From contig JAKSZU010000008.1 of the NCBI GenBank assembly GCA_026018925.1, positions 61,713,027 to 61,777,026 of the forward strand: a stretch of 64,000 bases of DNA, given 5' to 3'. The first letter of the stretch is position 1. The number at the start of each line of letters is the position of its first letter. This document shows positions 1 through 12,163 of this stretch, one piece after another. The notes under the pieces are model-generated. The model worked only from the letters and a program-made list of their open reading frames with translations, had not been told where the DNA came from and searched no databases. Source of the stretch: Tupaia tana (taxonomy: Eukaryota; Chordata; Mammalia; Scandentia; Tupaiidae). Made by a program: the position numbers and the translations under genes.

Positions 1-521
1 GTCAGTTGGCTGCCTGATTAATGCACATGGGGGTAGAAAGGAAAACCAGTATTTAATTCAATTACAGGCATTTTTTAAAAATGATCAAACAAAGCAATTC
101 CAGCTATCTCCCATTTAGATATAATTTTCAGTTAAATCCTAACAGACATAACTCTTAACAACAAGGCATTGTCTGGATAGAGTCCAAGGGAGAAAATTTG
201 TGTTAATGCTGTTTAATGAGACTGAGCAATTTATTTTTGGCCTTTTTTCAGGTTTTGTTTTTGTTTTGTTTTGTTTAGTTTTGGTCATCAAAACTCATGA
301 AGAATCTTTGCTAAATCTACTCATTGCCTCTGGTTGCCTGAGTCTCTGGAGCACTTGAACCTCAGAACTCATTGCAGTGTGCCTATAGTACACAAAGCCA
401 ATGGAAACATAGGGAATATCTTTATAGAAAGTCAATTTTATTGTAAAATTTATAAGTAAAAGCATTATTGTATATTTTAAAATCATAACTTGTCATTTTA
501 CTTCCTATCTTACATTTATAA

Positions 522-789
522 TTTCTTTTTTTTGGGGGGGAGAGGTTTTTGCTATAGTGCACGTGCGCTCACCAGAAAGACAGAGACAGAGAGACAGAAA
601 GCAAGAAATTACCCCCCAGAGGGGATGGCCATGCCACAATCCCTTCTCCTCCATTCTCCTCTTGGGCGGGATCTTGGGCATGCATGCACACACGCCCGGC
701 GTGAGTTTTAAGCCACCAGGTCCGGGACACGAACCACGGTCGACTACATGGGAGTCCAGCGACATAGCCATTACGCTAAGGGCTGGTCC
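522..789 (-). mobile_element. tRNA-derived SINE, long type
   Basis: The poly(A) end is to the left as a T/G run, and the tRNA-like head at the right ends GACCAGC on the minus strand. The B-box-like CACGAACCACGGTCGACTAC is seen in reverse. TSD CTTACATTTATAA is at 509-521 and 790-802, perfect. Confidence 0.92.
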
Positions 790-2639
790 CTTACATTTAT
801 AAATTGGAAAATGAGCAAGATCATTTCAGGCTGTACCCAAGGTTTAGGGGGCTTCATTCTTTCTCTCTACTTAGGTGCATTTCAGTGGAAACGTTTGTAA
901 CACTCAGTGATTAATAACACTAGGACTAACATCAACTAAATTTTAGTGTAAAGTACTCATACTATTAAAAACCCTAAGTAGCAGTCACTTGTCTGTATTC
1001 ATAGCAGATATTTAAACGAAGCAACTTGGTGATCCTCCATCTCCAAATGATTACTATTAATTAGCCTCACATTTTAACTTTTTAAGATATACCTTACACA
1101 AAAATGGAAGATATGATGGTATTAGTTAATGTATACTTTAAAAAAACAGAACTATAATTGAAAGTGCACAATATAACGTAATGTTCAATTCGAGGAAGAT
1201 GAATATGTCTAAATCCTTGACTGATTATAACACATTGTGTGTATGTTTGAAAAACCACACTATACCCCAAAACAAAACATTCAATGATTATATGAAAACC
1301 AGAAATCACACTAAAAAATAAATAAATGAAAAATGATGGTGTCATGGTTTAGTAGGCAGTGTTTTTATATTTTCACCGAAAATGATGATGCTGTTTAAAT
1401 CACTGGTGTTTCAGAGTCTATAAAACACATTTTAAAAAATATTGGCAGAATTCCATTATATTGTGCACTTAATCTTACCAAACCTATTAAATTCTAGTCA
1501 ATTTGAGGTCAGATTCAAATGGAAAACATGCCATAGACAAAGTATACCATATACAAGAAACCAATTCTGGATGCCAGTTATACTTTGCTTGATGATGATT
1601 GTATTCTTATAAATAAATAAATGTTTAAATATAAAAAATACGTGTATATCAAAGATATACGGGGTTCTGTCTACAAACTGAAACAAATAAAATGCTTTCA
1701 ATAACTGTTTTAGAACTAAATCTTTACGTGTATTACTTATCATCATTTTTTGTCAGAAGATACACAAGACAAGTGCAGGAAATTTCCGTTTAATAAATAA
1801 AGTACATGTGGCCAAAGTTTTATTCATTAACTGCGAAGTATTCTCATGAGTGCTTTATCTTGGATTATAAACTTTTTGGAGGAGACAATACAGGTTTTGT
1901 ATGCTTCCATTCACTGGGGGATTAGCTACCAGCACTTTTAGTTGAACTGAAATTAAGTACATGCTTTCAGATGGTAGTCACAATGACATTGATTTTGGCA
2001 AAGATGTAAAGAGAGGAAACAGAGACAAAGCTGAAGGTCAAATGTGGAACCAATCCTGTTAGGCTTACCATGAGGTAAGCAACACTGACTAGCTCTAGGT
2101 TGCATGAAGCCTCGCATGAAAAAGCCAACATTGACTAGATAACTAGGTTCAACCACACAGAGAAATTTAGGGTGAAGTATTAGTGTGAAAATCACAGAAT
2201 CAACAATGAAGTCTTTGGTGAAGACAAAAAAAAAAAGGGGTCGTTAGAAGTTGATGGGTTGAAGGCATAAGATCTTCACAGATGAGGTTGCTGGCACACA
2301 GGCCCTCATCTCACAGGTGACCATCCGGTTCCTTCTACTGGTGGCCCCATGGATAAAGGAATAAAAAGCAATTCGGGTTTGGAGGACCATTTAGAAGTAC
2401 AGGGCTTATGAATCACATACCCAAACATGCAAAAAAACAATTTCTTGCTGTTTTTCAACCAAAATTTAACACAATCTTCAATATAAGGTAAAAACATTTA
2501 AAAGAGTTTTTTTTAAATATAATTTATAAACTAATAGCAAGCATAAAACAGCCAACCAACCAATCCATCTACCTTCTCCCTTGCAAAATACACGACTCTA
2601 ATAAAGATGGAGAAAGTCATTAAACTCATAAAGTTTCTA

Positions 2640-3175
2640 ATTTTATCCCTGTGGTAGGCAAGCTTCTACAATAGCCATATCTTTCTTGCCTCATAAAACT
2701 CACATACCTGTGTAACCCTCTCCCCAGAACATGTGTTGGATTGAGTGACTTGCTCTAATCAATAAACTACTCCAAAGTTGATAAGATGCTACTCTTGTTA
2801 CGGTTGCAAATGATTGTCACTTCCATTTTTTCTAGTAGACTGTCTGGCCTTTTCAGCATGCATGCTTTGATGTAGCAAGCTGAATGTTGGAGAGGCCCAT
2901 GTGGCAAGAAACTGTGAACTTACATTCTACTGCCTGTGAGAAACTGAATTCAAGAGACCTATCTTTCCCAGTCTGTCTTTCAGAGAACTTGGCCTCAGCT
3001 AACACCTGGATTATGGCCTCAGAAGAGACCCTGAAGTGGAGGAGCCATGTGAGCTGAGCTGTGCCACATTCCTGACCAACAGAAATGTGAGGTGATAAAT
3101 GTGTATTGTTACAAGTTCTAAATTCTGGATAATTTATTATGCAGCATGGGTAAATAATACAGCCTCTCAGTATCT
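2640..3175 (+). mobile_element. Solo LTR, MaLR (MLT1-like)
   Basis: The order of blocks fits MLT1-type solo LTRs: ACTTGCTCTAATCAATAAAC, a mid block on animal-gland-like CATGTGAGCTGAGC, then ATGTGAGGTGATAAATGTGT and GGTAAATAATACAGCC. No internal retroviral sequence was found. Confidence 0.65.
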
Positions 3176-3321
3176 TCCTGTGACTTGGAATATATTCCAC
3201 TTAACCTAGGATCAATAAGAATTCTATTAATATCTTTTCAACAGTAATACATCTGTCTGTAAATAGATAGAAGGCAGTGACTTTGTCATTGTGCTACATT
3301 TTTTAAAAATAGAAATTCATG

Positions 3322-3580
3322 GCGGTACTAACAGATGTGTAATGGCTACATCGCTGGACTTTCATGTAGTTGACCGCAGTTTGAGTCCTGGACCCATGGC
3401 TTCAACTTACACTGGGCGTGTGTGGTGCGTGCCCACGATCCCGAGGAGAATGGAGGAGAAGGGATTGCGGCGTGGCCATCCCCCACTGGGGGGTGGTGAT
3501 TTCTTGCTTTCTGTCTGTCTCTCTCTTTCTTTCTGGTGAGTGCATGCGCCCTATAGCAAAAACCTCTCCCCCTGCCCAAA
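3322..3580 (+). mobile_element. tRNA-derived SINE, long type
   Basis: A-box region GTAATGGCTACATCGCTGG is followed by B-box-like GTTTGAGTCC, the body CCCGAGGAGAATGGAGGAGA and an A-tail. TSD is about 17 bp (AAAAATAGAAATTCATG at 3,305, one mismatch at 3,581). Confidence 0.9.
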
Positions 3581-4029
3581 AAAAATAGAAATCCATGCTG
3601 GCAGAGAAAATATTCTGAATTCATTTTGAATAAGCTAGGTGATATGAATACATAAATATAAATATATATTTCAATTCCTGTGTATAGCTGTTGGCAATTT
3701 TAAAGTACTCATAAATAACCTTTTTAAATTTTTTTCTTCAGGCTAAATTAAAGGATTTCTTAAAAAGTTGCATAAGGATTTCTCTGAGTAACTTTTGTAG
3801 ACATGTAGAATATATTGAAAGATCAAGAAACTCTAAATCTCACATTACATAAATCATATATTAAGTATGCTATTAAATTTAGACCGTGTAAAGATTGATC
3901 TAAAGTTAGAACAATTGTATTTTTTTAAATATAGGAACAGGTTAAGAAGAGACTCTGGGATTGAGCATTCACTTGGGGCTAGATCTGGCCGTAATTAGGC
4001 AAGTGAAAGCCTAGGTAGGATGGCAGGAA

Positions 4030-4225
4030 ACATAAATTCTAAAGTGAGCCAACCTCAGCTCTTGTCCCTGCTCTACCATATGACGGCTATGTGACATTGG
4101 ATCATTTCTGTATGCCTCAGTTTCCTCACGTCTAAAATGAAGTTAATAAAATCATTCATCTCAGATGAGGATTGGGTGAGATAATACATGAAGAGCTTTT
4201 GCAGCAGTTTCTGGCATGTGGTCAA
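4030..4225 (+). mobile_element. MIR SINE
   Basis: CTCTACCATATGACGGCTAT, then TGCCTCAGTTTCCTCACGTC, matches the MIR core order. Confidence 0.78.
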
Positions 4226-4448
4226 GGCAAAATAAACATCCTAGCTAAACGACAAAACGATCATGAGCAGAGCAGACAATATAGCTCTAGGCATTGTGGT
4301 TTTTCCAAGTACAAAATAAGTGCTTGAATGGGACATATTTTTAATGTCTTCTCCAGTTTTAAAGACTTGACTATTTATGTCTTCTGTCATGGAAAATACT
4401 TCCAGTAGTTAGAAAAAGAATATTCATTCATTCCTTCATTTAACTATT

Positions 4449-4523
4449 GGGTGGTCTGGAAAGTCATGATGCATTCTTGCATGGAAAAGCATAGGAAAAT
4501 GCACTCTGACTTTTCCTGACAAC
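4449..4523. mobile_element. MITE-like short inverted repeat element, family A
   Basis: Terminal inverted repeats are built on TCTGGAAAGTCATGATGCAT and its diverged reverse complement at the right end. The same family occurs at 43,853-43,912. Confidence 0.65.
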
Positions 4524-4614
4524 TATCTCTATCTAGTCCCTAGCATGTTTAAGACATACAAGGTGTTTTACTAGGATAAAAGCCTTCTTCTGCCTTCTAG
4601 GTGTTATTCTAGAC

Positions 4615-4800
4615 AAGCAGTCTGGAACTTGGGGTTTTATATCTTTGAATAATTTTTTCAACTCTCAGTGCCACAGTTTCTTGTCCTTTGAAATGGGAAT
4701 AATAGTTACAACCCCATCAATTCACTGTGAAGACTGAGTTAATAGGTAAATCCCGTAGACAGAACTTGGAATATAGTAAGTACTATTGTCAGGAGTTGAG
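4615..4800 (+). mobile_element. MIR fragment
   Basis: CAACTCTCAGTGCCACAGTT, CTTTGAAATGGGAATAATAG and GAACTTGGAATATAGTAAG. Confidence 0.65.
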
Positions 4801-6367
4801 TCAGATGTGAATACCACCAACACTGTATGGTAAGGGTGATGACTAGGGATAGGATGTGCACAAGGAGACAGAGCAGGAAAACAGAGTGAAATAAATCAGT
4901 GTAGAGGGGACATGAAAATTTCCCAGGTGAGCCAATTTTTTACCTCATATTAAAGAATTAAGAGACATGGCTGAAGATAATAATCACAGTATGGTTACAT
5001 AGTTCAGGGTGAAATATTAAAGAACAATAACAGAATTTCACCAAAAGACTAAGTGACCAAAGATACACTCGTCCCCATATATGCTAAATGATGAGTCTAA
5101 ATTTACCGTCTTTTTCCCTTAAGCATACACCTGATTTCCAAATAAATCCAATATAGAGCTAAATAACATCTCTCAAGATTGCTAGTAGCAGCCATATGCT
5201 AAGGATAAATAATCCACAGAACTATATTATTTTCCTTGGGCAAGTTGATTTAAAACATCATGCTAACTAGTAGCTTTTCAAACACAATTTTGGGCAAGGA
5301 ACTAGTGTGGGATTTCTGTTCTCATAATCCTCATCTAACTCTTTCCACTCAATTACTGTCCTCAGATACTTAGGAGGTTGCCAAGTGCACATTAATTTAA
5401 CTTATATATTGCTAGGAGGTGCAGTTCTAGGAACAAGTTCCAGAAAAGATTTCCATCTGAGAGGACTTTCTAATGCTTAGAACTCCTGCTCCTTCTGGGA
5501 GTCTTTCCACTGTCCAGCTAGAGCTAACCCTGGCACTGAAAATATGTGAGCAGACTATACAGTCAACTATCGGGGTGTTATAATGGGGATTGTGATAGGT
5601 TGAACTGAGTGAGAGGTATTTTGTATGCAGGGAGAAGTTAGACTAAACAACTTACAAATTCCTCTAAATTCTAAGGGGCAATTCAATTGCTTAAATATCC
5701 ATTTCACTGAGTATGAGGTATGAATCAGGATAAGGTTTTCCTGGGTATTTAGGTTAATACCTATTGATGAAATTACTAATAAAGCACATTTGGATCCCAA
5801 AGATATCTGCATTAAGCACTAGAGATAATCTATCTATTTGTTTTTTAAAGGAGCACTCCTCAAGGAAACTGTGATCCAGTCCCACAGAGGTCAATAACCC
5901 GATTTAAGGCTGAAAAGAATGATCTCTGGTTCTTCCACTAAAGTAGGGTTTTTTACCTCACAAAAAGCTAGTATCATCTCTTGCTCCTCACTGCTCTATG
6001 CTAAACCTTCTAGGCCTAGTCTACCTCCTACATTTTATGTAGGTTAGAATGAAAAAAGAATTAAGAAAAAAAATAATTCTTAATACCAAGAAAAATGCAG
6101 GGGTTTCAGCATTTTCCTGAATACTAATTGTTTAAAACTTATAATTGGGAAACATCTAAATTAAATTGTTTATTTTCCTTCATTTTTACCTAAGGACTTC
6201 ATTCCATCTTGATGGGCTATAAGTAGAATGATGGAATGCTATTCCTCATCCAGGTCTCACTCAAAGTCATGGCTAGGCAGCAGACTCTGAACAAAGACTT
6301 TCAAGGGTGAAGATAACCTTAAATTACAATTAAAATATAATGTGTTGGACAAGTGGCTCAATATCTT

Positions 6368-6626
6368 TTTTAAAAAAATTTGTTATTGGTGTTTGCACTA
6401 GCCAGAGAAAAATAGAATGAGAGAGAGAAAGAGAGAAAACAACCCCCAGAAAGGATGATCATGCCACAATCCCTTCTCCTCCATTCTCCATTCTCTTCTC
6501 AGGATTTTGGACATGCATATGCACACAACTGGCATGCTTCTCACACCACGGGGTCTGGGAATTAAACCATGCAGTCAGCCAAGTTGAATCAGCTGCCTTA
6601 GCCACCATACAACCAGCTGGCCCATA
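6368..6626 (-). mobile_element. tRNA-derived SINE, diverged long type
   Basis: It carries the GA-rich tract, ACCCCC block, CCTTCTCCTCCATTCTCC body and head ending AGCTGGCCC. Imperfect TSD TGGCTCAATATCTT is at 6,354 and 6,627. Confidence 0.8.
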
Positions 6627-6913
6627 TGGTTCAATATTCTTAAAGTTCCTGGTGGATAGAAATGACAAACCCACCCAAAAATATAAGTTAATATAGATAA
6701 CTTGAAGCTTTTACTTTTAGCTTAAAATAAAACAAACAAAAACACATGGATGAGGAAGAACAGTTATAAAATTTGTTCATGTAAAGAAACTTGAGGCCAT
6801 ACTTAGGGTAGTATGATCTAGTAGTATCATAAAGCTACTAAGAATGACCAAAGTCTTGGTTGAAATAAAAGAAGTAGAATGCCCAGAATATGAACAGAAC
6901 AGTCCTTTGGTTT

Positions 6914-7058
6914 TCTTTCTTTCCTTTTTGTTTAGAGAAACTTTTGGTATAGGGCACATGCACTCACCAGAGAGAGAGAGACAGAAAGCAAGAAATCACC
7001 CCCCCAGAGGGGACGGCCACATCACAACCCTTTTCCATTCTCCTCTTAGGATTTTGGG

Positions 7059-7107
<49 letters not shown>

Positions 7108-7199
7108 GGCATAGGTTTCAAGCTGCCAGGTCCAGGATATAAACAACAGTCGACCATGTGGGAATCCAGAATCTTAAACACTATGCCACCTGCTGGCTC
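6914..7199 (-). mobile_element. tRNA-derived SINE with expanded internal (CA)n
   Basis: Standard long-type body, but the GCACACA stretch has grown into an uninterrupted CA run at about 7,062-7,107. TSD-like CAGTCCT-TGGTTTT flanks it at about 6,900 and 7,201. Confidence 0.88.
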
Positions 7200-7221
7200 C
7201 CAGTCCTGTAGTTTTTGTTTT

Positions 7222-7226
<5 letters not shown>

Positions 7227-7266
<40 letters not shown>
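7227..7266. repeat. Poly-T tract
   Basis: About 40 uninterrupted T just right of the SINE at 6,914-7,199. It is not clearly the tail of a recognisable element. Confidence 0.8.
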
Positions 7267-7267
<1 letters not shown>

Positions 7268-7486
7268 TGTGAGGAACATGTGATCCTGTGTTCAGTCTTA
7301 TGAAAACTATGTTTGTCTTTACAATTTAAAGTAAAATTGACCAGCTAATGGCTATTAAAAAGAGATGAATAAGAATGCATAACTGGACAAAAAAGAAATG
7401 TTAGGGAGGTACAATGACCTCTCTAAAATACAACAGCAACAATAATTATGCTATAGTAATCCCATCATTGATAGATTAGTGTTTTT

Positions 7487-7694
7487 TAATATTTATTTTA
7501 ATTTTATTTATTCATTCATTTATTTTTTAATTTGACCAAAGACAGACAGAGAGTTAGAGAGACAGAGAGAGAGAAACAGAGAGAGACAGAAAGAGAAGAA
7601 AAGTGAGAAAGCAAGCTACCAGGGCCAGGACTAGAACTGTGGTTGGCTATGTGGGAGTGTCAGTGCCTTAGCCACCATGCCACTTGCTGGTCCC
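7487..7694 (-). mobile_element. tRNA-derived SINE, short type
   Basis: The ATTTATT-rich tail is followed by GACAGAGAG tracts, then directly by the reversed tRNA head (CCAGGGCCAGGACTAGAACTG to GCTGGTCCCC). The central CCTTCTCCTCCATTCTCC segment is missing, which defines the short type. Confidence 0.85.
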
Positions 7695-8614
7695 CAATAA
7701 GGTAGTGTTTTCTATGTACTAGAGTATGCTCGCAGTAGAGTTGCCTGTCCCACCTAGTAGTGATTTCTCCTTCGTTACATGTGTTCGAAACAAGTTGAAC
7801 TATCAGGGATGGACACCACCTAATTTATGTATTCTATGTTGGTTAGGAGATAGAGCTAGGCAGGCTTCAGGTTTCCCTTTTAACATTAGTGTCCATGATC
7901 TGAGTCTGAGAAAAGGGATACTTTTGTTGACTTGGCATTACTCACTTATTTAGGTCAAATAAAAATAAATAATACAGTTTTAAAAATAAAAATGAGATTA
8001 AAAAAATCATTCAAAGCAGTTGTTAGTTTGAATTGCTAAGCCTCTTCTATCAAAACATTCATTCCAGCTATCCTACTTTATTCTGCATTGGTTGTATTTC
8101 ATTTGGGTTAGATATTTTTAAAGCAATTATATGCATTTCAACTATATATAATATTAGTAGGAAGAGTAATAACAGGGTTTTAACCACAAAGTTGCAGAAT
8201 ACAGTTATTTTAGATCTTCTGGACATATGCATGGGTTGCTGTTGCTGAACATTCTTAAGCATGTCTCCTTCCTGAAATTTAAACTCCTCAAACATTACAG
8301 GAGGCCTGTGGTAAGTGGAAGGAACCCTTCCAACTGAGATAAAATTACAAGGTATTCACAAAGGAACGTTACCTATCCAGCTGATATATTTGGGCTACTT
8401 GTACTCAATCAACTTTCTTCCTCAGATTTTGTCAATTGTTCGAGAGTGAGATTCAAGTGGTAATAAAAGAGAATAGTAACTAGGTTACCTGCATGAACCA
8501 GCTATAGTGAAACTGGGAAAACACAGCACAGGTACTTGTTGCTTTGCACAGTACAACTACCAACCTTTAGGGTATAGCCGTGAAACAGGGCGTGCTCATT
8601 TAGTTCTCTTTTTT

Positions 8615-8715
8615 AAAATTTTCTTTCTTTTTTTTTTCTTTCTCCTCTCTCTCTCTCTCTCTCTCTCTCTGTCTTCTTTTTCTTTCTTCTTTTTTTCTTT
8701 CTCTTTTTTTTTTTG
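8615..8715 (+). repeat. Pyrimidine-rich low-complexity tract with (CT)n
   Basis: TTTC/TC-rich run with an uninterrupted CT stretch at about 8,645-8,671. Confidence 0.8.
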
Positions 8716-8984
8716 TAAATTTGTATAGTGTCTTTAGTATGTCATAGGTGCTACAGGCAAGGACAAACAACTTCAACATAACAGCTCCTGGTATCTAGAG
8801 CTCACATTTAAGGGAAATGTGAACTTCCTGAGCATTGTAAATGTGTATTTCACTAGCTGATCCATTTATATATTGACCAAGTCCAATTCTTTACTTTTTA
8901 TTTTCATTGTTCTATGTATCTCTTCTCTATCTCTATTAACTTAAAACACCACTATCTGTGTGACCACTTGATCCAATTTTTATG

Positions 8985-9115
8985 GGACTGTCCACCCTGT
9001 GAGGTTAGTGACGACGTTTGCTTTTGTTCATCTTTGTCTTCTGTGTTTTAACACAATGCTTTGCACACATGGTATCAGTCAACAAATACTTAGTGAAGGA
9101 ACAAATGAACAAATG
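8985..9115 (+). mobile_element. L2 3' end
   Basis: TTTGTTCATCTTTGTCTTC, ACACAATGCTTTGCACACAT and GTCAACAAATACTTAGTGAA match the L2 3' terminus. Confidence 0.65.
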
Positions 9116-10235
9116 CAACCTTGGAAAGCAATTTTTTATTAACCACAGGCTTTATGAACTATCTGCACAAGCTCTAGGACAGACTTTATTATATACAAAG
9201 AATGTCATTGTGGAAAAGTTTAAGGCACAACCATTCTCACACTCTTGGAGAACAATGCCATTAGTTATGTCATCTCTGAAAACTAAGACAGGCAATAAAC
9301 ACAGCCCACAAATCAGCTTTAAATTGGCCAAAGTCTAGGATGTTTTTCCATCCCTAATTTATGCAATTTTATCACAGCAATCTCCTTTTTTTTATTTGAA
9401 AGCTAAGCCAGATTTCTGACTTTTCAAATTGTACTTCATAAGCTCCTAGCTAACATACAACATGTTTCTCACGTGTTACCAAGCGATGAGATTTGACATA
9501 AGGAATATGGATAACAACACCATGCCACATTTTAAAAATGCCTTTTCATGAGGCATACAAAAGAATAACATCATACAGACTTTGCTGGCTTGGTTGCATG
9601 TTGCCTTTAACCACTCTCTGTAGGCTGAAATGAGCAGAGAATATTCCACAACTGATCTCTGTACAATCTGCGTAATGTCATTCACAACTGTTACAGAACA
9701 GAGGCGTCAAAACCATAACCATATTCTCACAACAAAAACAAAAAACAACTTTCCAGAGCTCATGGAACATAAAAAATGTTTGGAGATATTTTGTTTTATA
9801 GTAAATACTTCAATAAGATGACTATATCATTCTAATTTCTTGTTCTGGTACAACTTATACCCCTTTTAATGATAGACAGGAAATTAATATGCTTTTTGAA
9901 AGAAAAAATTATATCCTGAGCATTCTCACTCACTTTAAAAGCCTGTAGCCTCAAGGGCTTAGGAGAAAGACATTTATAGAGTCTGTAATGTTATGTTAAG
10001 TGTGTGCCATTAGCAAATCTACTAAGTTTTTTCATTTGCATTATTGCGGAGAGGTAATAAAAGAATACATCAGATTGCATGTAATTCATCCTCAGTGACC
10101 TGGCAAATTCACTTTTATATGCTCACAAAGGTCTTTGTTTTCTAGAAGTATAAACTTTTCTGCCTGTAACTATCATGTCACCCACAAACATTAGGAAGTA
10201 TTCCAGGGCTTTTTCTTTCTTCTTTTCTTCTTCTC

Positions 10236-10405
10236 TTTTTCCTTCTTTTTCTTTATTTTTTAAAATTTTGCTATAGGGCACATGTGCTTGCCAGACGGAG
10301 AGAGGGAAGATGAGAAAGCACCCTCCACAGGGGATGATCACGCTCCAATCCCTCCTCCCTCATTCCTCCTTTCACATTTTGGGTATTTATGCACATGTGC
10401 CTGGC

Positions 10406-10450
<45 letters not shown>

Positions 10451-10778
10451 CTTTTTTTTTTAGAGAGATTTTTACTATAGGGCACATGTACTCACCAGAG
10501 AGACAGAGAGACAAAAAGCAAGAAATCACCCCCATTCAAGGGGGGATGGCCATGCTGCTCTTAGGATTGTGGGCACGCACGCACACATGCCCAGCATGAG
10601 CTTTAAGCCTCGGTCCGGGAATCAAACTGTGATTGACTATGTTGGGGTCCAGCAATGTAACCATTACTCCATCTGCTGGTCTCTGGCATGTTTTTCAAGC
10701 TGTCAAGTCAGCTTGAATTGTGCATATGGGATCTGCCATATGGGATCCAGTCACCTTAACCAACGCACCACCAGTTGC
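10236..10778 (-). mobile_element. tRNA-derived SINE interrupted by a younger SINE
   Basis: The 3' part (10,236-10,407) ends GCACATGTGCCTGGCG. The remainder, including the head, resumes at about 10,684 (CTGGCATGTTTTTCAAGC) and ends near 10,778 at ACCAGTTGCCC. A second SINE splits it. Confidence 0.8.
10408..10682 (-). mobile_element. tRNA-derived SINE nested in an older SINE
   Basis: The element has a long poly-T (over 40 bases), GAGAGATTTTTACTATAGGG, a long-type body and head to CTGCTGGTCT. Its TSD lies within the host SINE (CTGGCGTTTTT versus CTGGCATGTTTTT). Part of the CTTCTCCTCC segment is deleted. Confidence 0.85.
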
Positions 10779-11571
10779 CCTGCATTACAGGCTTTAGGGC
10801 AAGGTGTTTGTTTGTTTGTTTGTTTGTTACCTTTCTCATATCAGGAGGATTTTAAAGAATTCTTTATACTGAGGAACTGGAATCTATATTTTTGCAGACC
10901 CTTTTCTACTCAAATAACTCACTGTACATAGCAAGCATTGCCCAGCTACCTGATTTGTTATCAGATTTTCATTGAGAGAAGAACTATTCATGTTACAATA
11001 TAATTAGCTGATAAAGTTCTTCTTGAGATCTACAGAAATCAAATGAATAACATAACCATGCATCTGTATCAAATTCAGGGAAGTAAACATTTTCATGGGG
11101 ATTCGTATATCTGCTTGTCTATTTACTTATTTAATCATCCTGTTAAATACAGTCCACATTTTTCACATTAATTTATCTCATATTATTTTGTGGCCCAGGT
11201 TCCCATCCAAAATACCACATTACATTTATTCATCATTTCTCCATAGATTCCTCTTGCTTTTTTGATGACCTAGCATTTTTGAGCAGTATTTGTCAGACAT
11301 TCTGTAGAAGGTCCTTAAATTGAGATTTTAAAAAAGATTTTTTTTTGGTCATGATTGGATAGGGGTTATGAGCTTTGAGAAAGATCACAGAGAAAAGTAT
11401 CATTCTGTGCTGTTGTTGTAATGTCGATAACCGAACATGACTTACCAACATGACTTATTACTGTTGATCTCGACTTGGATCACCAGGCTCCAGGTCTTGT
11501 TTGTCAACCTTCTCCAGTGTGAAGTTACTATTTTCTTTTCTTTCATTACAGCCCTTTTTAGGAGGAAGTTA

Positions 11572-11815
11572 AATTGCCCCATAGCCTGGTGATTAAGGGA
11601 ACTGGATTCCATATGGCCAATCATGGTTCGAATCCTGGCCCTTGTGGCTTGAAAAACACACTGGGCTTCCCAAGATCCCCACAGGAAGGAGAAGTGAAGG
11701 TGAAGGGATGGCAGTGTGATGAAACCCCGATTAGGAGTGCTTCCCTCCTCTCTTTCTCTTTCTCTGTCTCTCTCTTGCAAGCACACATACCTTCTGGCAA
11801 TTAATAAGGAAAGAA
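11572..11815 (+). mobile_element. tRNA-derived SINE, older subtype
   Basis: The head CATAGCCTGGTGATTAAGGG and B box GGTTCGAATCC are followed by GGCTTGAAAAACACACTGGG and a CT-rich tract. The distinct ...GGTGATTAAGGGA head separates it from the TTAGCGTAATGG type. Confidence 0.8.
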
Positions 11816-11849
11816 AATTGCAACTTATTAAACTCATACTAGGTGCCAT

Positions 11850-12000
11850 GCTTTATTAGGTACTTAGTGACTCTTGTCTCACATAATCACTATGACAACC
11901 TTCTGAGGAACGCACTATTATTCTCATTTCATAGATGTGGAAGTCTGAAGTCTGAAAGGTAAAGTAGCCTGCCCAATTCATGTATCACATGCTGAAAGCA
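11850..12000 (-). mobile_element. MIR fragment
   Basis: ACTATTATTCTCATTTCATA followed by GAAAGGTAAAGTAGCCTGCC is a reversed MIR core. Confidence 0.6.
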
Positions 12001-12049
12001 AAACTATATTCATGCACAACCATGTGTACACACTCACACACACAGACAT

Positions 12050-12163
12050 ACAAGGGGACTTCAAAAACTTAATGGAAATGTAAAGTATGAGTTTATTTTA
12101 GTGAAAAATAATTGAAATCTATGCATAGTTTTTTCATAATGCACATTTTCTCCTCATATAAGT
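12050..12163 (+). mobile_element. MITE-like element, family B (mariner-like)
   Basis: GGGGACTTCAAAAACTTAAT, ATGAGTTTATTTTAGTG and ATGCATAGTTTTTTCATAAT recur in reverse orientation at 43,965-44,112. Confidence 0.65.
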
